From Fischerella thermalis PCC 7521 (lineage in GTDB: Bacteria > Cyanobacteriota > Cyanobacteriia > Cyanobacteriales > Nostocaceae), in assembly GCF_000317225.1 (NCBI RefSeq), contig NZ_AJLL01000036.1, positions 39,903 through 103,902 of the forward strand: a DNA stretch of 64,000 nucleotides, in the 5' to 3' direction. A program made the position numbers and the translations under genes. A model generated the notes under the pieces. The model ran no database searches. It had not been told where the DNA came from and saw nothing but the letters and a program-made list of their open reading frames with translations. Within the stretch, counting starts at the first letter, position 1, and each line of letters begins with the position of its first letter. Positions 17,652 through 26,149 of the stretch are shown one piece after another.

Positions 17652-18935
17652 TTACATAGTCAAAGATTGCGGATTAGTCTCAATCAACTTCGCCAAATCT
17701 TGCAAGAACGCCGCAGCATGAGCACCATAGATAATCCGGTGATCGCTGGTCATGTTGACCTGCATTTGTTGCTTGATGCCAAACATGCCATCGGCTGTAG
17801 CAACGACTTGGGGGCGGGATGCACCGATCGCTAATATTGAACCCTGTCCGGGTGGTAAGATTGCATCAAATCTATCGACGCCAAACATGCCTAAGTTAGA
17901 CAATGTAAATGTACCGGTGCTGTATTCTTCTGGTTGCAGCTTTTTAACTCTTGCCCTTTCTACCAAAGACTTCCAAGTCCGAGATAAAGAATAGATATCC
18001 AGCTGATCGGCGTTTTGCAACACTGGTGTAATTAATCCACCATCATCCATAGCTACTGCTACAGCTACGTTGATGCTAGCAGGATAAACAATGCCTTGAT
18101 CTGAGTAATTGGCGTTAATCAATGGATGTTTTTGCAGTGTCACCGCTACGGCTTTGGCTAGTAGGGCGGTCATTGTCACACCCTTAGATTTAATTTGTTT
18201 ATATAATTTGTCCAACGCATCAGTGGTGATTGTGTAACCTACATGGATCACAGGCACTGATAAGCTAGCGACCATATTCCGTGCCACAGCACTTTGTAAG
18301 GTATTCAAAGGTACTACTTGACCGGGAACTGCGGCAACTGCTGGTGTGGTTGCAACCGCAGTAACCACTGGTGCTGGGGTGATAGGAGCAGCGCTAGCGG
18401 GTGGCTGGCTGGTTTTGCCGATCACGGCTTGCACATCTTCGGCAACAATACGACCGTAAGGACCACTACCAGAGATGTTACTCAAATCCACTTTGAGTTC
18501 TTTAGCTAATTTGCGGGCGCGGGGTGAAGCTACAACCCTTCCAGAGCGGTGGTTAGAGCCGTTGTGAGTCGCCAAGGCAGGCTTTTCGGACGCAGCTGTG
18601 TCTGCGGTTTTTGTGGGAGCAGCAGTAGCAGTAGTTTCCTGTTTTGCAGCGCCAGCGCCTTGGGCTTGAGACTTGGCTGTTTCAATTTCGGCTTCAGTTT
18701 CTGCCAAGAGGGCGATCGCAGCTCCCACTGGTGCGGTTTCACCAGCTTGCACAATAATATGAGCCAGATATCCTTCATAAAAGGATTCCACATCCATATC
18801 TGCCTTATCCGACTCGACAACCACCACTGTTTCGCCTTTTTCCACTTTATCCCCAGGCGATTTTTCCCAGGAGACAATTTTTCCTTCAGTCATAGTGGAA
18901 CTAAGTGCGGGCATGAATACTTCGTAAATGCTCAT
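17652..18935 (-). CDS. pdhC: Dihydrolipoamide acetyltransferase, E2 of pyruvate dehydrogenase
   Basis: The core E2 subunit that moves the acetyl group from E1 to CoA in pyruvate dehydrogenase, feeding acetyl-CoA to fatty acid synthesis and the TCA branch. The 427-aa protein has an N-terminal lipoyl domain with target Lys44 (ESDKADMDVE), an Ala/Thr/Pro-rich flexible linker (about 85-125), a peripheral-subunit-binding domain (VVASPRARKLAKELKVDLSN to VAEDVQAVIG, about 132-172), a second Ala/Pro/Val linker and a C-terminal catalytic domain. The active-site motif reads SDHRIIYGAHA, with Tyr where many E2s have Asp, as is typical of plastid and cyanobacterial E2. It stands apart from E1 and E3 genes. 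Confidence 0.95.
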   Translation of the reverse strand: MSIYEVFMPALSSTMTEGKIVSWEKSPGDKVEKGETVVVVESDKADMDVESFYEGYLAHIIVQAGETAPVGAAIALLAETEAEIETAKSQAQGAGAAKQETTATAAPTKTADTAASEKPALATHNGSNHRSGRVVASPRARKLAKELKVDLSNISGSGPYGRIVAEDVQAVIGKTSQPPASAAPITPAPVVTAVATTPAVAAVPGQVVPLNTLQSAVARNMVASLSVPVIHVGYTITTDALDKLYKQIKSKGVTMTALLAKAVAVTLQKHPLINANYSDQGIVYPASINVAVAVAMDDGGLITPVLQNADQLDIYSLSRTWKSLVERARVKKLQPEEYSTGTFTLSNLGMFGVDRFDAILPPGQGSILAIGASRPQVVATADGMFGIKQQMQVNMTSDHRIIYGAHAAAFLQDLAKLIETNPQSLTM

Positions 18936-19174
18936 AGGGGGTTTGGCGAATCGATAAATTTATAGACTTTAACAAAATTAATGCCAGATCGAATTGTATC
19001 CTGAGGACCGACGAGAGGAACTATTCTATTACCTACTGGTCTACTAATTTGTATTTCTTATCATGGCTGCTTACATCAGAACAATTACTCAAAAGTCAGA
19101 GGAACTTGAGTAATCTCTCAATCTAAAATGCAAAAGTGATAAATAAACAGTTTGAAAGCGCTTTTTAAGTTTAT

Positions 19175-19696
19175 ATGTCGGCAAAGTTGAAAATTTTGGT
19201 AATTCTGGTACTAAGTATCTTTGCCACCGCTGTTGCTGGAGTATATTTAACTAATCGCCAGCAACATGCTCTGACTGCCAATAGCACCAGATCACAGCAG
19301 CACTCTTCTGCGGTAGCCTCGGCTCAAGAGATTGTCACCAATCCAGAACGGGCTAATTACAAAACAGTACCTTTAGACAGTATTAAATCTGTTCTCCAAG
19401 GTACTGATCCAGCTGCTTTGGCTCTTGATGCTTTTGACTCTTATCAACTAGAGCAAGGGACACGTAAGGTAGAGGTATATTATCCACACCCCAATCAGGC
19501 GTTAGTCACAATCACCCAAACTAACCAAGGAAAGAAAGCAGCTAAAGCCGTCAAATACCGAGTTGAATTGGCAAGCTTTGGGCGATCGCTACTGGCGAGT
19601 TCACCTCCTCTGTGGCAAATTGTTTGGGCTGGTTCCCAAGAGAAATGTTTTTCCAACCAAGATCAGGAAAATTTGGTCAAGGTGATTTGCCAGTAG
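19175..19696 (+). CDS. Hypothetical protein with N-terminal membrane anchor
   Basis: A 173-aa protein I do not recognise. Residues 6-26 (KILVILVLSIFATAVAGVYL) form a signal anchor or uncleaved signal peptide, so the rest likely faces the periplasm or lumen. A Gln/Ser-rich spacer (about 29-50) leads to a compact domain with NYKTVPLDSIKSVLQGTDPA (about 61-80), ALDAFDSYQLEQGTRKVEVYYP and two late cysteines (EKCFSN, KVICQ) that could pair. It lies between divergent groups, with no operon partner. A strong Shine-Dalgarno is not visible before the ATG at 19175. Confidence 0.7.
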   Translation: MSAKLKILVILVLSIFATAVAGVYLTNRQQHALTANSTRSQQHSSAVASAQEIVTNPERANYKTVPLDSIKSVLQGTDPAALALDAFDSYQLEQGTRKVEVYYPHPNQALVTITQTNQGKKAAKAVKYRVELASFGRSLLASSPPLWQIVWAGSQEKCFSNQDQENLVKVICQ

Positions 19697-19856
19697 ATGC
19701 TTACAAGATAATAGGAACTCTCAACAACAGGAGCAAGCAGTAAGGAGAGACTAAGTGTGGTGTGAGGAGTTTACAGTCGTCAGCTAGCAGTTATTAGTTA
19801 TTAGATTTGTGAGCTCACTGATCACTGTTCACTGTTAACTGAAGTTAGCATCGAGC

Positions 19857-20306
19857 TTATACATCGCCACGAATTTCTTCTACAACACCATCACGCAACA
19901 CAACTTCGACCTGCATTTTGCTAATTAAATTATCCCCTGGTTCCACACGGAAAAAACCTTCCATCTGAAATTGATTAACTTCTTGGTCTAAGTCTAAAAG
20001 CTGCACTTGCTGGAGGTTTTGCAGACTTTGATTTTTTTGCTCTAGCAGCTCACTTTTCTTTTGATTGACCTGGTATTGAATGCTTTCAATTTGTTGGAGG
20101 GTTTGGGGACCAGGCGGTTGCAGATTTTGTTTTTGTACTTCTGCGATCGCCCTTTGTCCTTGGATGTCCAACTGTTGCAATTGCTGGTCAATTTGATTGA
20201 TTTGCGCTTGTAGTTGCTGCTGCACTTCCTCTTTCCACAAGGGAGTGACAATGGCTTTAATGTTGACGACACGCTTTAAAAGCAGTTGAGGTTTGGAGAC
20301 ATCCAT
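19857..20306 (-). CDS. YlqD family protein
   Basis: A 149-aa YlqD-family protein of unknown function found in cyanobacteria and Firmicutes. The N-terminus (MDVSKPQLLLKRVVNIKAIV) and C-terminus (GDNLISKMQVEVVLRDGVVE) are the conserved parts. Between them lies a long Gln-rich coiled coil (about 25-115), with runs such as QQQLQAQINQIDQQLQQLD. The ATG at 20306 is preferred over the GTG four codons upstream because family proteins begin MDVSKP. It lies 24 bp after the start side of the acyl-ACP synthetase stop, on the same strand, so the two may be cotranscribed. Confidence 0.85.
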   Translation of the reverse strand: MDVSKPQLLLKRVVNIKAIVTPLWKEEVQQQLQAQINQIDQQLQQLDIQGQRAIAEVQKQNLQPPGPQTLQQIESIQYQVNQKKSELLEQKNQSLQNLQQVQLLDLDQEVNQFQMEGFFRVEPGDNLISKMQVEVVLRDGVVEEIRGDV

Positions 20307-20342
20307 AAAAGAGTTCACGTTTGTTGAGAGTTTGCAGTGGAC

Positions 20343-22322
20343 TTATGAGGCAAACATGCCGTTAATAATATCGTGATAGTGTTGCATCACGACATGCCGC
20401 TTGATTTTCAGTGTTTGGGTCATCATGCCATTTTCAATCGAAAATGGCTCGAGAATTAACTTGAACGGGCCAATGCGGTCATCTGGCCGATAGCCTGGAC
20501 GGTTTTGCACTTCCCGATTCAGTTCTTGCCGAAATAAATCCTGGATTATTTTACTCTCCAGGTTTATTTTTTGACTGGTAGCCGCAGTAACATTTTCATC
20601 CTCTATAGTTAGTTGGAGATTCCCAGAAGCTGCCCATTTTTCTAAGGCTTCTAAATTCGGAACAATTAAAGCACCCAGAGATTTACGATCTTGCCCAACC
20701 AACATAATCTGATCTATGTAGGGCGATCGCAAACAAGCATCCTCTATCGGTTGTGGTTCGATATTTTCCCCATTCGTTAATACAATCGTATCTTTTGCCC
20801 GTCCGGTCAGAATTAAGTCATTTTGGGGTGTTACCCAACCCAAATCACCGCTATCAAACCAACCTTCAGGGTCAATAGCTTTGGCTGTGGCTTCGGGATT
20901 TTGGTAATAACCTTGCATAATTTGTGGCCCCCGCAGCAACACTAACCCCCGTTCTCCTGTTGGTAGCTCTTTTTTAGTCTCTGGATCAACTATTTTAGTT
21001 TCTGTACCTGGGATTGGTTGCCCAGCTGCACCGCGTAAGTTCCGCCAGTGACGTCGTGCATGGGTGACAGGGGAAGTTTCTGTCAAGCCATAACCCACCA
21101 AAATCTCGACACCAAGAATTTCAAAAAAGTCATCTACATGCTTCGGAAGCGCACCACCGCCGCTAATCATTTGCTTGACTCTACCGCCTGTCGCTTCCCT
21201 GACTTTGCTATAAACTAGTTTTTCTCCCAAGGCATACAAAGGTGATAAAGCAGCAACTTGTAAACTAGCTGTTAAGCGATCGCCCATACTAGGGTTGAGA
21301 TTTTCTAAATTCAAACCCGTCAAAGTCCGGCGCGCTTTTATATATTTCTCGCCTATCTCGAAAAAGAAGTTAATTAAGCGTTGTCGAGAAGCTGGCTGTT
21401 CACGAAACTGTTTTTGTGCTCCTTCATAAATAGATTCTAAAAGGCGTGGGACTGCTACCATGTAATGAGGTTGATATTCTTTCAAATCTCGTTTGATAGA
21501 GCGGAGGTTGGTATAAACCTGAGTACAACCTTGAGAAAGGAGAAAATATTCGCAACTACGTTCATAGCTGTGCCAGGTAGGGAGAATACTCAAAACTATA
21601 TCTCCAGGACGGGGTTGCACAACTACCGGGATAGCTACGATTTGGTGCATCAAATTGCGATGAGTCAGCATTACTCCTTTCGGTTTTCCCGTAGTGCCAG
21701 AGGTATAAATTAGGGTAGCCAAATCACTAAGGTTGCGTTTGACTGGTTGTAGGGAATGCTGAGCGCCAATTTCCATCAACTGGCTGAATGTATACAACTT
21801 TAGAGTTTCCGCTTCCGGTAATGCTTCGTTGCTGAGTACAATCACAAATTGAATGGGCAAATCATTCAGGCTACCGCGTAGTTTATTGAGTGTTTTTAAA
21901 TCTTCCACTACTAGCGCTGTGCTGCCACTGTTAGCCACAATGAAAAGTAATTCTTCTTTGTCGGCTTGGGAACTCCGCACCGCATCCACCCCTCCCGCAG
22001 TCATAATTCCCTGATCAGCAATCAACCAACGAGGACTGTTGTCAGCAATCAGGGAAATGCGATCGCCTGCTTGTACACCCAAAGCCTGTAAGCCAGCTGC
22101 AAATCGTTGAATTTGCTGACATAATTCAGTATAAGTTAACACTACTTCGGGTTTAGCATGAGGATCGCGCAGAGCAACAATATTACCAAATTTTTGTGCA
22201 GCTAAAGGCCAAATTTCTGGTAGCGACTCCACACTAGAATAATCAGCCGAATTCTTGATTGCTTCACGTTCATGGGCAGTGATATTAGCAAGAAAAGCAT
22301 TTTCTACAAAAGTTTTTGACAT
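20343..22322 (-). CDS. aas: Long-chain fatty acid acyl-ACP/acyl-CoA synthetase
   Basis: An AMP-forming ligase that activates free fatty acids. In cyanobacteria the single enzyme of this type recycles fatty acids released from membrane lipids by loading them on acyl carrier protein. The 659-aa sequence has the adenylate-forming P-loop YTSGTTGKPKGVMLTHRN (about 210-227), the core motif GYGLTETSPVTHARR (about 413-427), GERGLVLLRGPQIMQGYYQN (about 457-476), the ATP-binding GWFDSGDLG (about 487-495) and the hinge GRAKDTIVLTNGENIEP. ACP rather than CoA as acceptor is inferred from the cyanobacterial family. The small YlqD gene follows closely on the same strand. Confidence 0.9.
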   Translation of the reverse strand: MSKTFVENAFLANITAHEREAIKNSADYSSVESLPEIWPLAAQKFGNIVALRDPHAKPEVVLTYTELCQQIQRFAAGLQALGVQAGDRISLIADNSPRWLIADQGIMTAGGVDAVRSSQADKEELLFIVANSGSTALVVEDLKTLNKLRGSLNDLPIQFVIVLSNEALPEAETLKLYTFSQLMEIGAQHSLQPVKRNLSDLATLIYTSGTTGKPKGVMLTHRNLMHQIVAIPVVVQPRPGDIVLSILPTWHSYERSCEYFLLSQGCTQVYTNLRSIKRDLKEYQPHYMVAVPRLLESIYEGAQKQFREQPASRQRLINFFFEIGEKYIKARRTLTGLNLENLNPSMGDRLTASLQVAALSPLYALGEKLVYSKVREATGGRVKQMISGGGALPKHVDDFFEILGVEILVGYGLTETSPVTHARRHWRNLRGAAGQPIPGTETKIVDPETKKELPTGERGLVLLRGPQIMQGYYQNPEATAKAIDPEGWFDSGDLGWVTPQNDLILTGRAKDTIVLTNGENIEPQPIEDACLRSPYIDQIMLVGQDRKSLGALIVPNLEALEKWAASGNLQLTIEDENVTAATSQKINLESKIIQDLFRQELNREVQNRPGYRPDDRIGPFKLILEPFSIENGMMTQTLKIKRHVVMQHYHDIINGMFAS

Positions 22323-22621
22323 AACACTATAGCCTAAGTAATCAACAGTTTATTTTTCCAGCTTATGCTGCAATCAGGATAAAATACCCAATCTCGATAG
22401 ACACTATTTATTTTGTCTAAAAAATTTTTGAGGATTTGATGTACATATATATAAAAATCTATATTAAAATTAAAGAGTATAAACAAAAAGTAATACCAAC
22501 TTTGGTTTTTAGTTGGTTTAAATTATTTGTTTGACCAACTAAAAACAGTAGACACCTGTTATCAAGGTTGGGTGACGTGAAAACCTGATTTTTTAAAAGT
22601 GATGGATGAAATGGCGCGTCA

Positions 22622-22699
22622 CCCGGTGATGGGTAATCGGTAATTGGTAAGAAATTGTTCTAATTTTTCCAATTACCAATTGACAATTACCAATTACCA
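22622..22699. repeat. GGTAAT/ATTACC inverted repeat
   Basis: GATGGGTAATCGGTAATTGG, a spacer, then CCAATTACCAATTGACAATTACC. It closely mirrors the insert in carB. It lies in the 22323-22790 gap, which otherwise contains AT-rich DNA and a GGTTTTTAGTTGGTTT.../AACCAACTAAAAAC-type inverted repeat near 22.5 kb. Confidence 0.75.
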
Positions 22700-22790
22700 G
22701 GACAACCCCGCAAATAAATATTGGGTTCCTAATTTTATGCGGCGGTATCCGCTCAACCAAAGCTAATGAAAAGAGAAAAGGTGATTACCT

Positions 22791-23036
22791 ATGGATCGCA
22801 TAGATGTTACATTGCTGACTTTAATTAGTACAATTGCTTGCCTAACATTTCCCAAGCTTTTAAGTATCATTACCGATCCAAAAATCAAACCTACCAGACT
22901 CTTGCAGAAAGTTTCTACTCCAAGGAACACTCAACAGGGAATTACTAGCTTCCCATTCTGTACGTCTTATGCATTAACAGGTAGCCCATCATGTAAATTT
23001 AGTCCTCGTTTTTGTGGGAGATGTTCCCCAAATTAA
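22791..23036 (+). CDS. Small single-pass membrane peptide (tandem paralogue 1)
   Basis: An 81-aa frame whose first 35 residues (MDRIDVTLLTLISTIACLTF, then PKLLSIITDPKIKPT) share 18 identities with the peptide encoded 500 bp downstream. The shared core is a short acidic N-terminus, one hydrophobic helix with LTLIST and C..FPK, and a basic KPT tail. AAAGGTG lies 6-8 bases before the ATG. The C-terminal half (after about residue 48) is Cys/Ser/Pro-rich and does not look conserved, so it may be read-on sequence after a frame change. I recognise no named family. Confidence 0.55.
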   Translation: MDRIDVTLLTLISTIACLTFPKLLSIITDPKIKPTRLLQKVSTPRNTQQGITSFPFCTSYALTGSPSCKFSPRFCGRCSPN

Positions 23037-23154
23037 TGTTGCATTTGAGTATCAAAATAGATAACTTTTAGTAAAAATTTCAGGGGCATTAATTCTTATT
23101 CTCAACTTTAAATTATTAAACCAGACCTTTCAAGGTGACTCGAAAAATCTCTTT

Positions 23155-23235
23155 TTTCTCTATGCGACCTCTGTGTCTCTGCGACTTAAAAGCAATTAAA
23201 TTAACCGCAGAGGAACGGAGAGCACAGAGGCAAGA
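23155..23235. repeat. CTCTGTGTCTCTGCG / CGCAGAGG inverted repeat
   Basis: GCGACCTCTGTGTCTCTGCG faces CCGCAGAGGAACGGAGAGCA followed by CAGAGG. A dispersed type common in filamentous cyanobacteria. It fills much of the gap between the two small paralogues; the rest of 23037-23532 is AT-rich with nothing recognisable. Confidence 0.7.
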
Positions 23236-23532
23236 AGTTCAAGAGAGATTGTTTGACTAAAATTTTTATCCACGTTGAAAGGGCTGGCATATTAAATTTT
23301 AATATTGCTTTTTTTTAAGTTCGTGAAATACTAAAAGCAACGGCTCTTCAAATTTACACTATTTCATCAGTTTTTACAATCCCCATAGATAGAGTTAGTA
23401 TCTAAACAAAACTTAAAATTAAAAATAGCTTATACAAATTAGAAGAAATTTCTAACAATCTGCTCTATCAATTTTAGAAATTTAGTTTCAAAATATAGTA
23501 CGTAGATACAGATAAAAAAAGGGGGATTCTCT

Positions 23533-23700
23533 ATGGGTTTGATGGATGGTTTATTCCTGACTTTGATTAGTACTGTGATTTGTGTTGTCTTCCCCAAAGT
23601 TTTATATATAGTTTTGGCAAGAAAGAACAAACCCACCGCATCATCGCCAAGGATTACAAAGACACAGGAGATTCACACAGAAGTGGCGAGTTCTTTGTAA
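23533..23700 (+). CDS. Small single-pass membrane peptide (tandem paralogue 2)
   Basis: A 55-aa frame (begins MGLMDGLFLTLISTVICVVF) preceded by GGGGGAT 5-6 bases before the ATG. It aligns without gaps over 35 residues with the peptide encoded at 22791, keeping LTLIST, C, FPK, L.I and K.KPT (18 identities). The hydrophobic core about 7-28 is one membrane helix. The tail is Lys/Thr-rich and ends HTEVASSL. Conservation between two copies at the amino-acid level argues that both are real genes despite their size. Confidence 0.55.
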   Translation: MGLMDGLFLTLISTVICVVFPKVLYIVLARKNKPTASSPRITKTQEIHTEVASSL

Positions 23701-23736
23701 TTAGCTCAAAATAAACACAGAGTTTCGCGAGGTTTT

Positions 23737-23766
23737 CCCATTGCCAATTACCCATTACCAATTACC
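23737..23766. repeat. ATTACCCATTACCAATTACC repeat
   Basis: CCAATTACCCATTACCAATT followed by ACCGACC, a short copy of the family found inside carB, located before the end of recQ. Confidence 0.7.
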
Positions 23767-23807
23767 GACCCCAACAAGTGTCTTTGTGGTTAATTATCCC
23801 TATTGAG

Positions 23808-25967
23808 CTAGCTTTTGTGACTCTTTTTGCGCCACTGACTTCTAACTAAACGAATCTCTTCAAAGCTATAATTATCACCAAGATATTCTTTAATGGGGGT
23901 AAGGGCAATATCTCCAAGAATTTCTAATACTTGCAAAATTTTTTGCTGTTTTTCTAGTGGTACTAAGTGATTTATGTCTATAGGTTGATTTTTCTCAATC
24001 AAATCGCAGAGGTGGCTAAAAATAGTTGTTGGACGTAGGTTGCGTTTTTCAGCAATTTCGGAAACGCTCAAGCCTTGTTGATATAGCAGCAAAGTTTGTA
24101 ATGCTGTAGCAGAAACTGAAGTCAGGGAAGATGTAGGATTGAGTTTCGGTTCTTGAGCATTATGTTCTTGACAATAAGCACGGATTTCGGCAATAAATTT
24201 ATCGCCGTATTGATTTAGTTTATGGCTACCTACCCCGGAAAGTCGGCTAAATGCGTCCTTGGTTTGGGGTTTAACTTGAGCCATTAATTTGAGAGTAGAG
24301 TCGGCGAAGATAACATAAGGTGGAACAGATTGTTCATCTGCAAGTTGTTTACGTAGCGATCGCAACCTCTGCAATAGCATTTCTGCTTCTACAGTTTTAG
24401 CGTTATCCTCTTTCCAAGTAAGCTTTTGGGTGACAGTGACAGGAATAGAAACGGTACGCTGTCGCCGCATGACTTCCCAACTTAGGGCGTTAAGTTTTAA
24501 AACAGCGTAACCATCGGTGCTTTGTTCTATTAAACCTTGATGTAATAAGGAACGTCCCAGCATCCGCCATTCTTCCACACTTTTATCTTTACCGATACCG
24601 TAGGTGGATAGTTTGTCGTGTTCGTATTGAGCAATTTTTTGGGTTTTTGCTCCCCGTAGAACATCTATAATGTGTCCCATGCCAAACTTTTCTTTGCAAC
24701 GGGCGACACAAGATAAAAATTTCATTGCTTCCACTGTCCAATCTTGCACTGGTTTAGGATAGCGACAGTTATCACAATTATCACAATTCCCCAGAAAACG
24801 TTCGCCAAAATAACTGAGTTGAATTGTGCGGCGACAGTCTGTACCTTCGGCGTAATCTATCATCTGTCGCAATTGTTGTTTGGCTATTAACTGTTCTTGT
24901 GGTTCGCTTTTTTGATTGATGAGAAATTCGATGATTTTGACATCAGCGTAACTGAAAAAAAGTGTACAACGTGAAGCTTCCCCATCTCTACCCGCCCTAC
25001 CTGATTCTTGATAGTAACTTTCTAAGTTACGGGGTATATCAAAGTGAATCACAAACCGCACATCTGGTTTATTGATACCCATACCAAAGGCGATTGTCGC
25101 TACCATAACTCGCACATCATCACGAATAAAGCGAGTTTGATTTTGAGTCCGTTCTTCGTCTGTTAAACCAGCATGGTAGGGGAGAGCAGATACTTGATCA
25201 TGTTGCAGTTTAAAGGTGATTTCGTCAACTTTTTTGCGAGTTAAACAGTAAATAATTCCCGAACCTTCAGAATCGCGGATCAGTTCTAGGAGTTCGGCGT
25301 AAGCATTCTTTTTTTTAGGACGAACTTCGTAGTAAAGATTTTGGCGGTTGAAGCTGGCGATGTGGATGCTAGGGTTTTGTAACCCCAATTGTTGAATGAT
25401 ATCATTACGGACGCGATCAGTAGCGGTAGCTGTAAATGCCCAAGTCGGCACATCAGCGTAACGTTTTCGCAGTAAGATTAACTGGCGATATTCTGGGCGG
25501 AAGTCGTGTCCCCACTCAGAAACACAGTGCGCTTCATCAATAGCAAAGGCGGAAATACCAACTTGATGATGGATTAGATCTAGAAATGGGAGAAATCTAT
25601 CACTGACAAGGCGTTCTGGAGCGACGTAGAGTAACTTAACTTTACCTTGGAGAATGTATTGTTCACGCGATCGCGTTTGGTAAGAGTTCAGACTGCTGTT
25701 GAGAAATGTGGCTGCTACACCGTTTTTTCGCAGTGCTTCCACTTGATCTTGCATCAAAGCAATTAAAGGTGAGACTACCACAGTCAAGCCTTTTTTGATC
25801 AGTGCTGGTAGTTGAAAGCACAGCGACTTACCACCGCCTGTAGGCATAATAATCAGCAAATCCCGATTAGAAAGCGCATCTTCAACAATTTCTCTTTGTC
25901 CGGGGCGAAAATTATCATAACCGAAGTGATATTTCAGCGCTTTTTCTAATTGAGAGTACTGAGACAT
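23808..25967 (-). CDS. recQ: ATP-dependent DNA helicase RecQ
   Basis: A 3'-5' DNA helicase acting in recombination and stalled-fork repair. The 719-aa protein has a Q-motif region (FRPGQREIV, about 20-28), Walker A MPTGGGKSL (41-49), DEAH at 144-147 with the aromatic-rich loop CVSEWGHDFRPEY, the helicase C-terminal lobe (GRAGRDG), a zinc-binding site (CRRTIQ...CDNCDNC, about 372-396), RQC winged helix, an HRDC domain (about 535-610) and an extra C-terminal helix-turn-helix-like region (QQGLSVSEIAEKRNLRPTTI). I start at the ATG at 25967 (MSQYSQLEKAL), since the 27 upstream codons are not family-like. It is divergent from bciB. Confidence 0.95.
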   Translation of the reverse strand: MSQYSQLEKALKYHFGYDNFRPGQREIVEDALSNRDLLIIMPTGGGKSLCFQLPALIKKGLTVVVSPLIALMQDQVEALRKNGVAATFLNSSLNSYQTRSREQYILQGKVKLLYVAPERLVSDRFLPFLDLIHHQVGISAFAIDEAHCVSEWGHDFRPEYRQLILLRKRYADVPTWAFTATATDRVRNDIIQQLGLQNPSIHIASFNRQNLYYEVRPKKKNAYAELLELIRDSEGSGIIYCLTRKKVDEITFKLQHDQVSALPYHAGLTDEERTQNQTRFIRDDVRVMVATIAFGMGINKPDVRFVIHFDIPRNLESYYQESGRAGRDGEASRCTLFFSYADVKIIEFLINQKSEPQEQLIAKQQLRQMIDYAEGTDCRRTIQLSYFGERFLGNCDNCDNCRYPKPVQDWTVEAMKFLSCVARCKEKFGMGHIIDVLRGAKTQKIAQYEHDKLSTYGIGKDKSVEEWRMLGRSLLHQGLIEQSTDGYAVLKLNALSWEVMRRQRTVSIPVTVTQKLTWKEDNAKTVEAEMLLQRLRSLRKQLADEQSVPPYVIFADSTLKLMAQVKPQTKDAFSRLSGVGSHKLNQYGDKFIAEIRAYCQEHNAQEPKLNPTSSLTSVSATALQTLLLYQQGLSVSEIAEKRNLRPTTIFSHLCDLIEKNQPIDINHLVPLEKQQKILQVLEILGDIALTPIKEYLGDNYSFEEIRLVRSQWRKKSHKS

Positions 25968-26149
25968 AGCGATCGCTTTTTTAGGCTTTCTGGGTAGGTA
26001 GTGATGAAGATACCAGGATTTTAACAATCCCCCGGCTGGAAGTTGCAATAATCATGATTATTGATTTTGATGTTCTTTGGCACTCGTTTGGTACTAATCT
26101 CTGAGATAGTGTGAAATAAAGAATCTGAGTTTTTAAAGAAGAAATTTTA

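Noticed and set aside
17652..18935. Loss of catalytic Asp in the E2 motif (SDHRIIYG)
   Set aside because: Tyr at this place is usual for plastid and cyanobacterial E2, so it is not evidence of inactivity.
18549..18965. 138-codon frame opposite pdhC
   Set aside because: Antisense to the Ala/Pro linker coding region; its Ser/Phe/Cys-rich composition is a mirror of biased codons.
23439..23636. 65-codon minus-strand frame
   Set aside because: Antisense to the second small membrane peptide, which has the better evidence (paralogue and ribosome-binding site).
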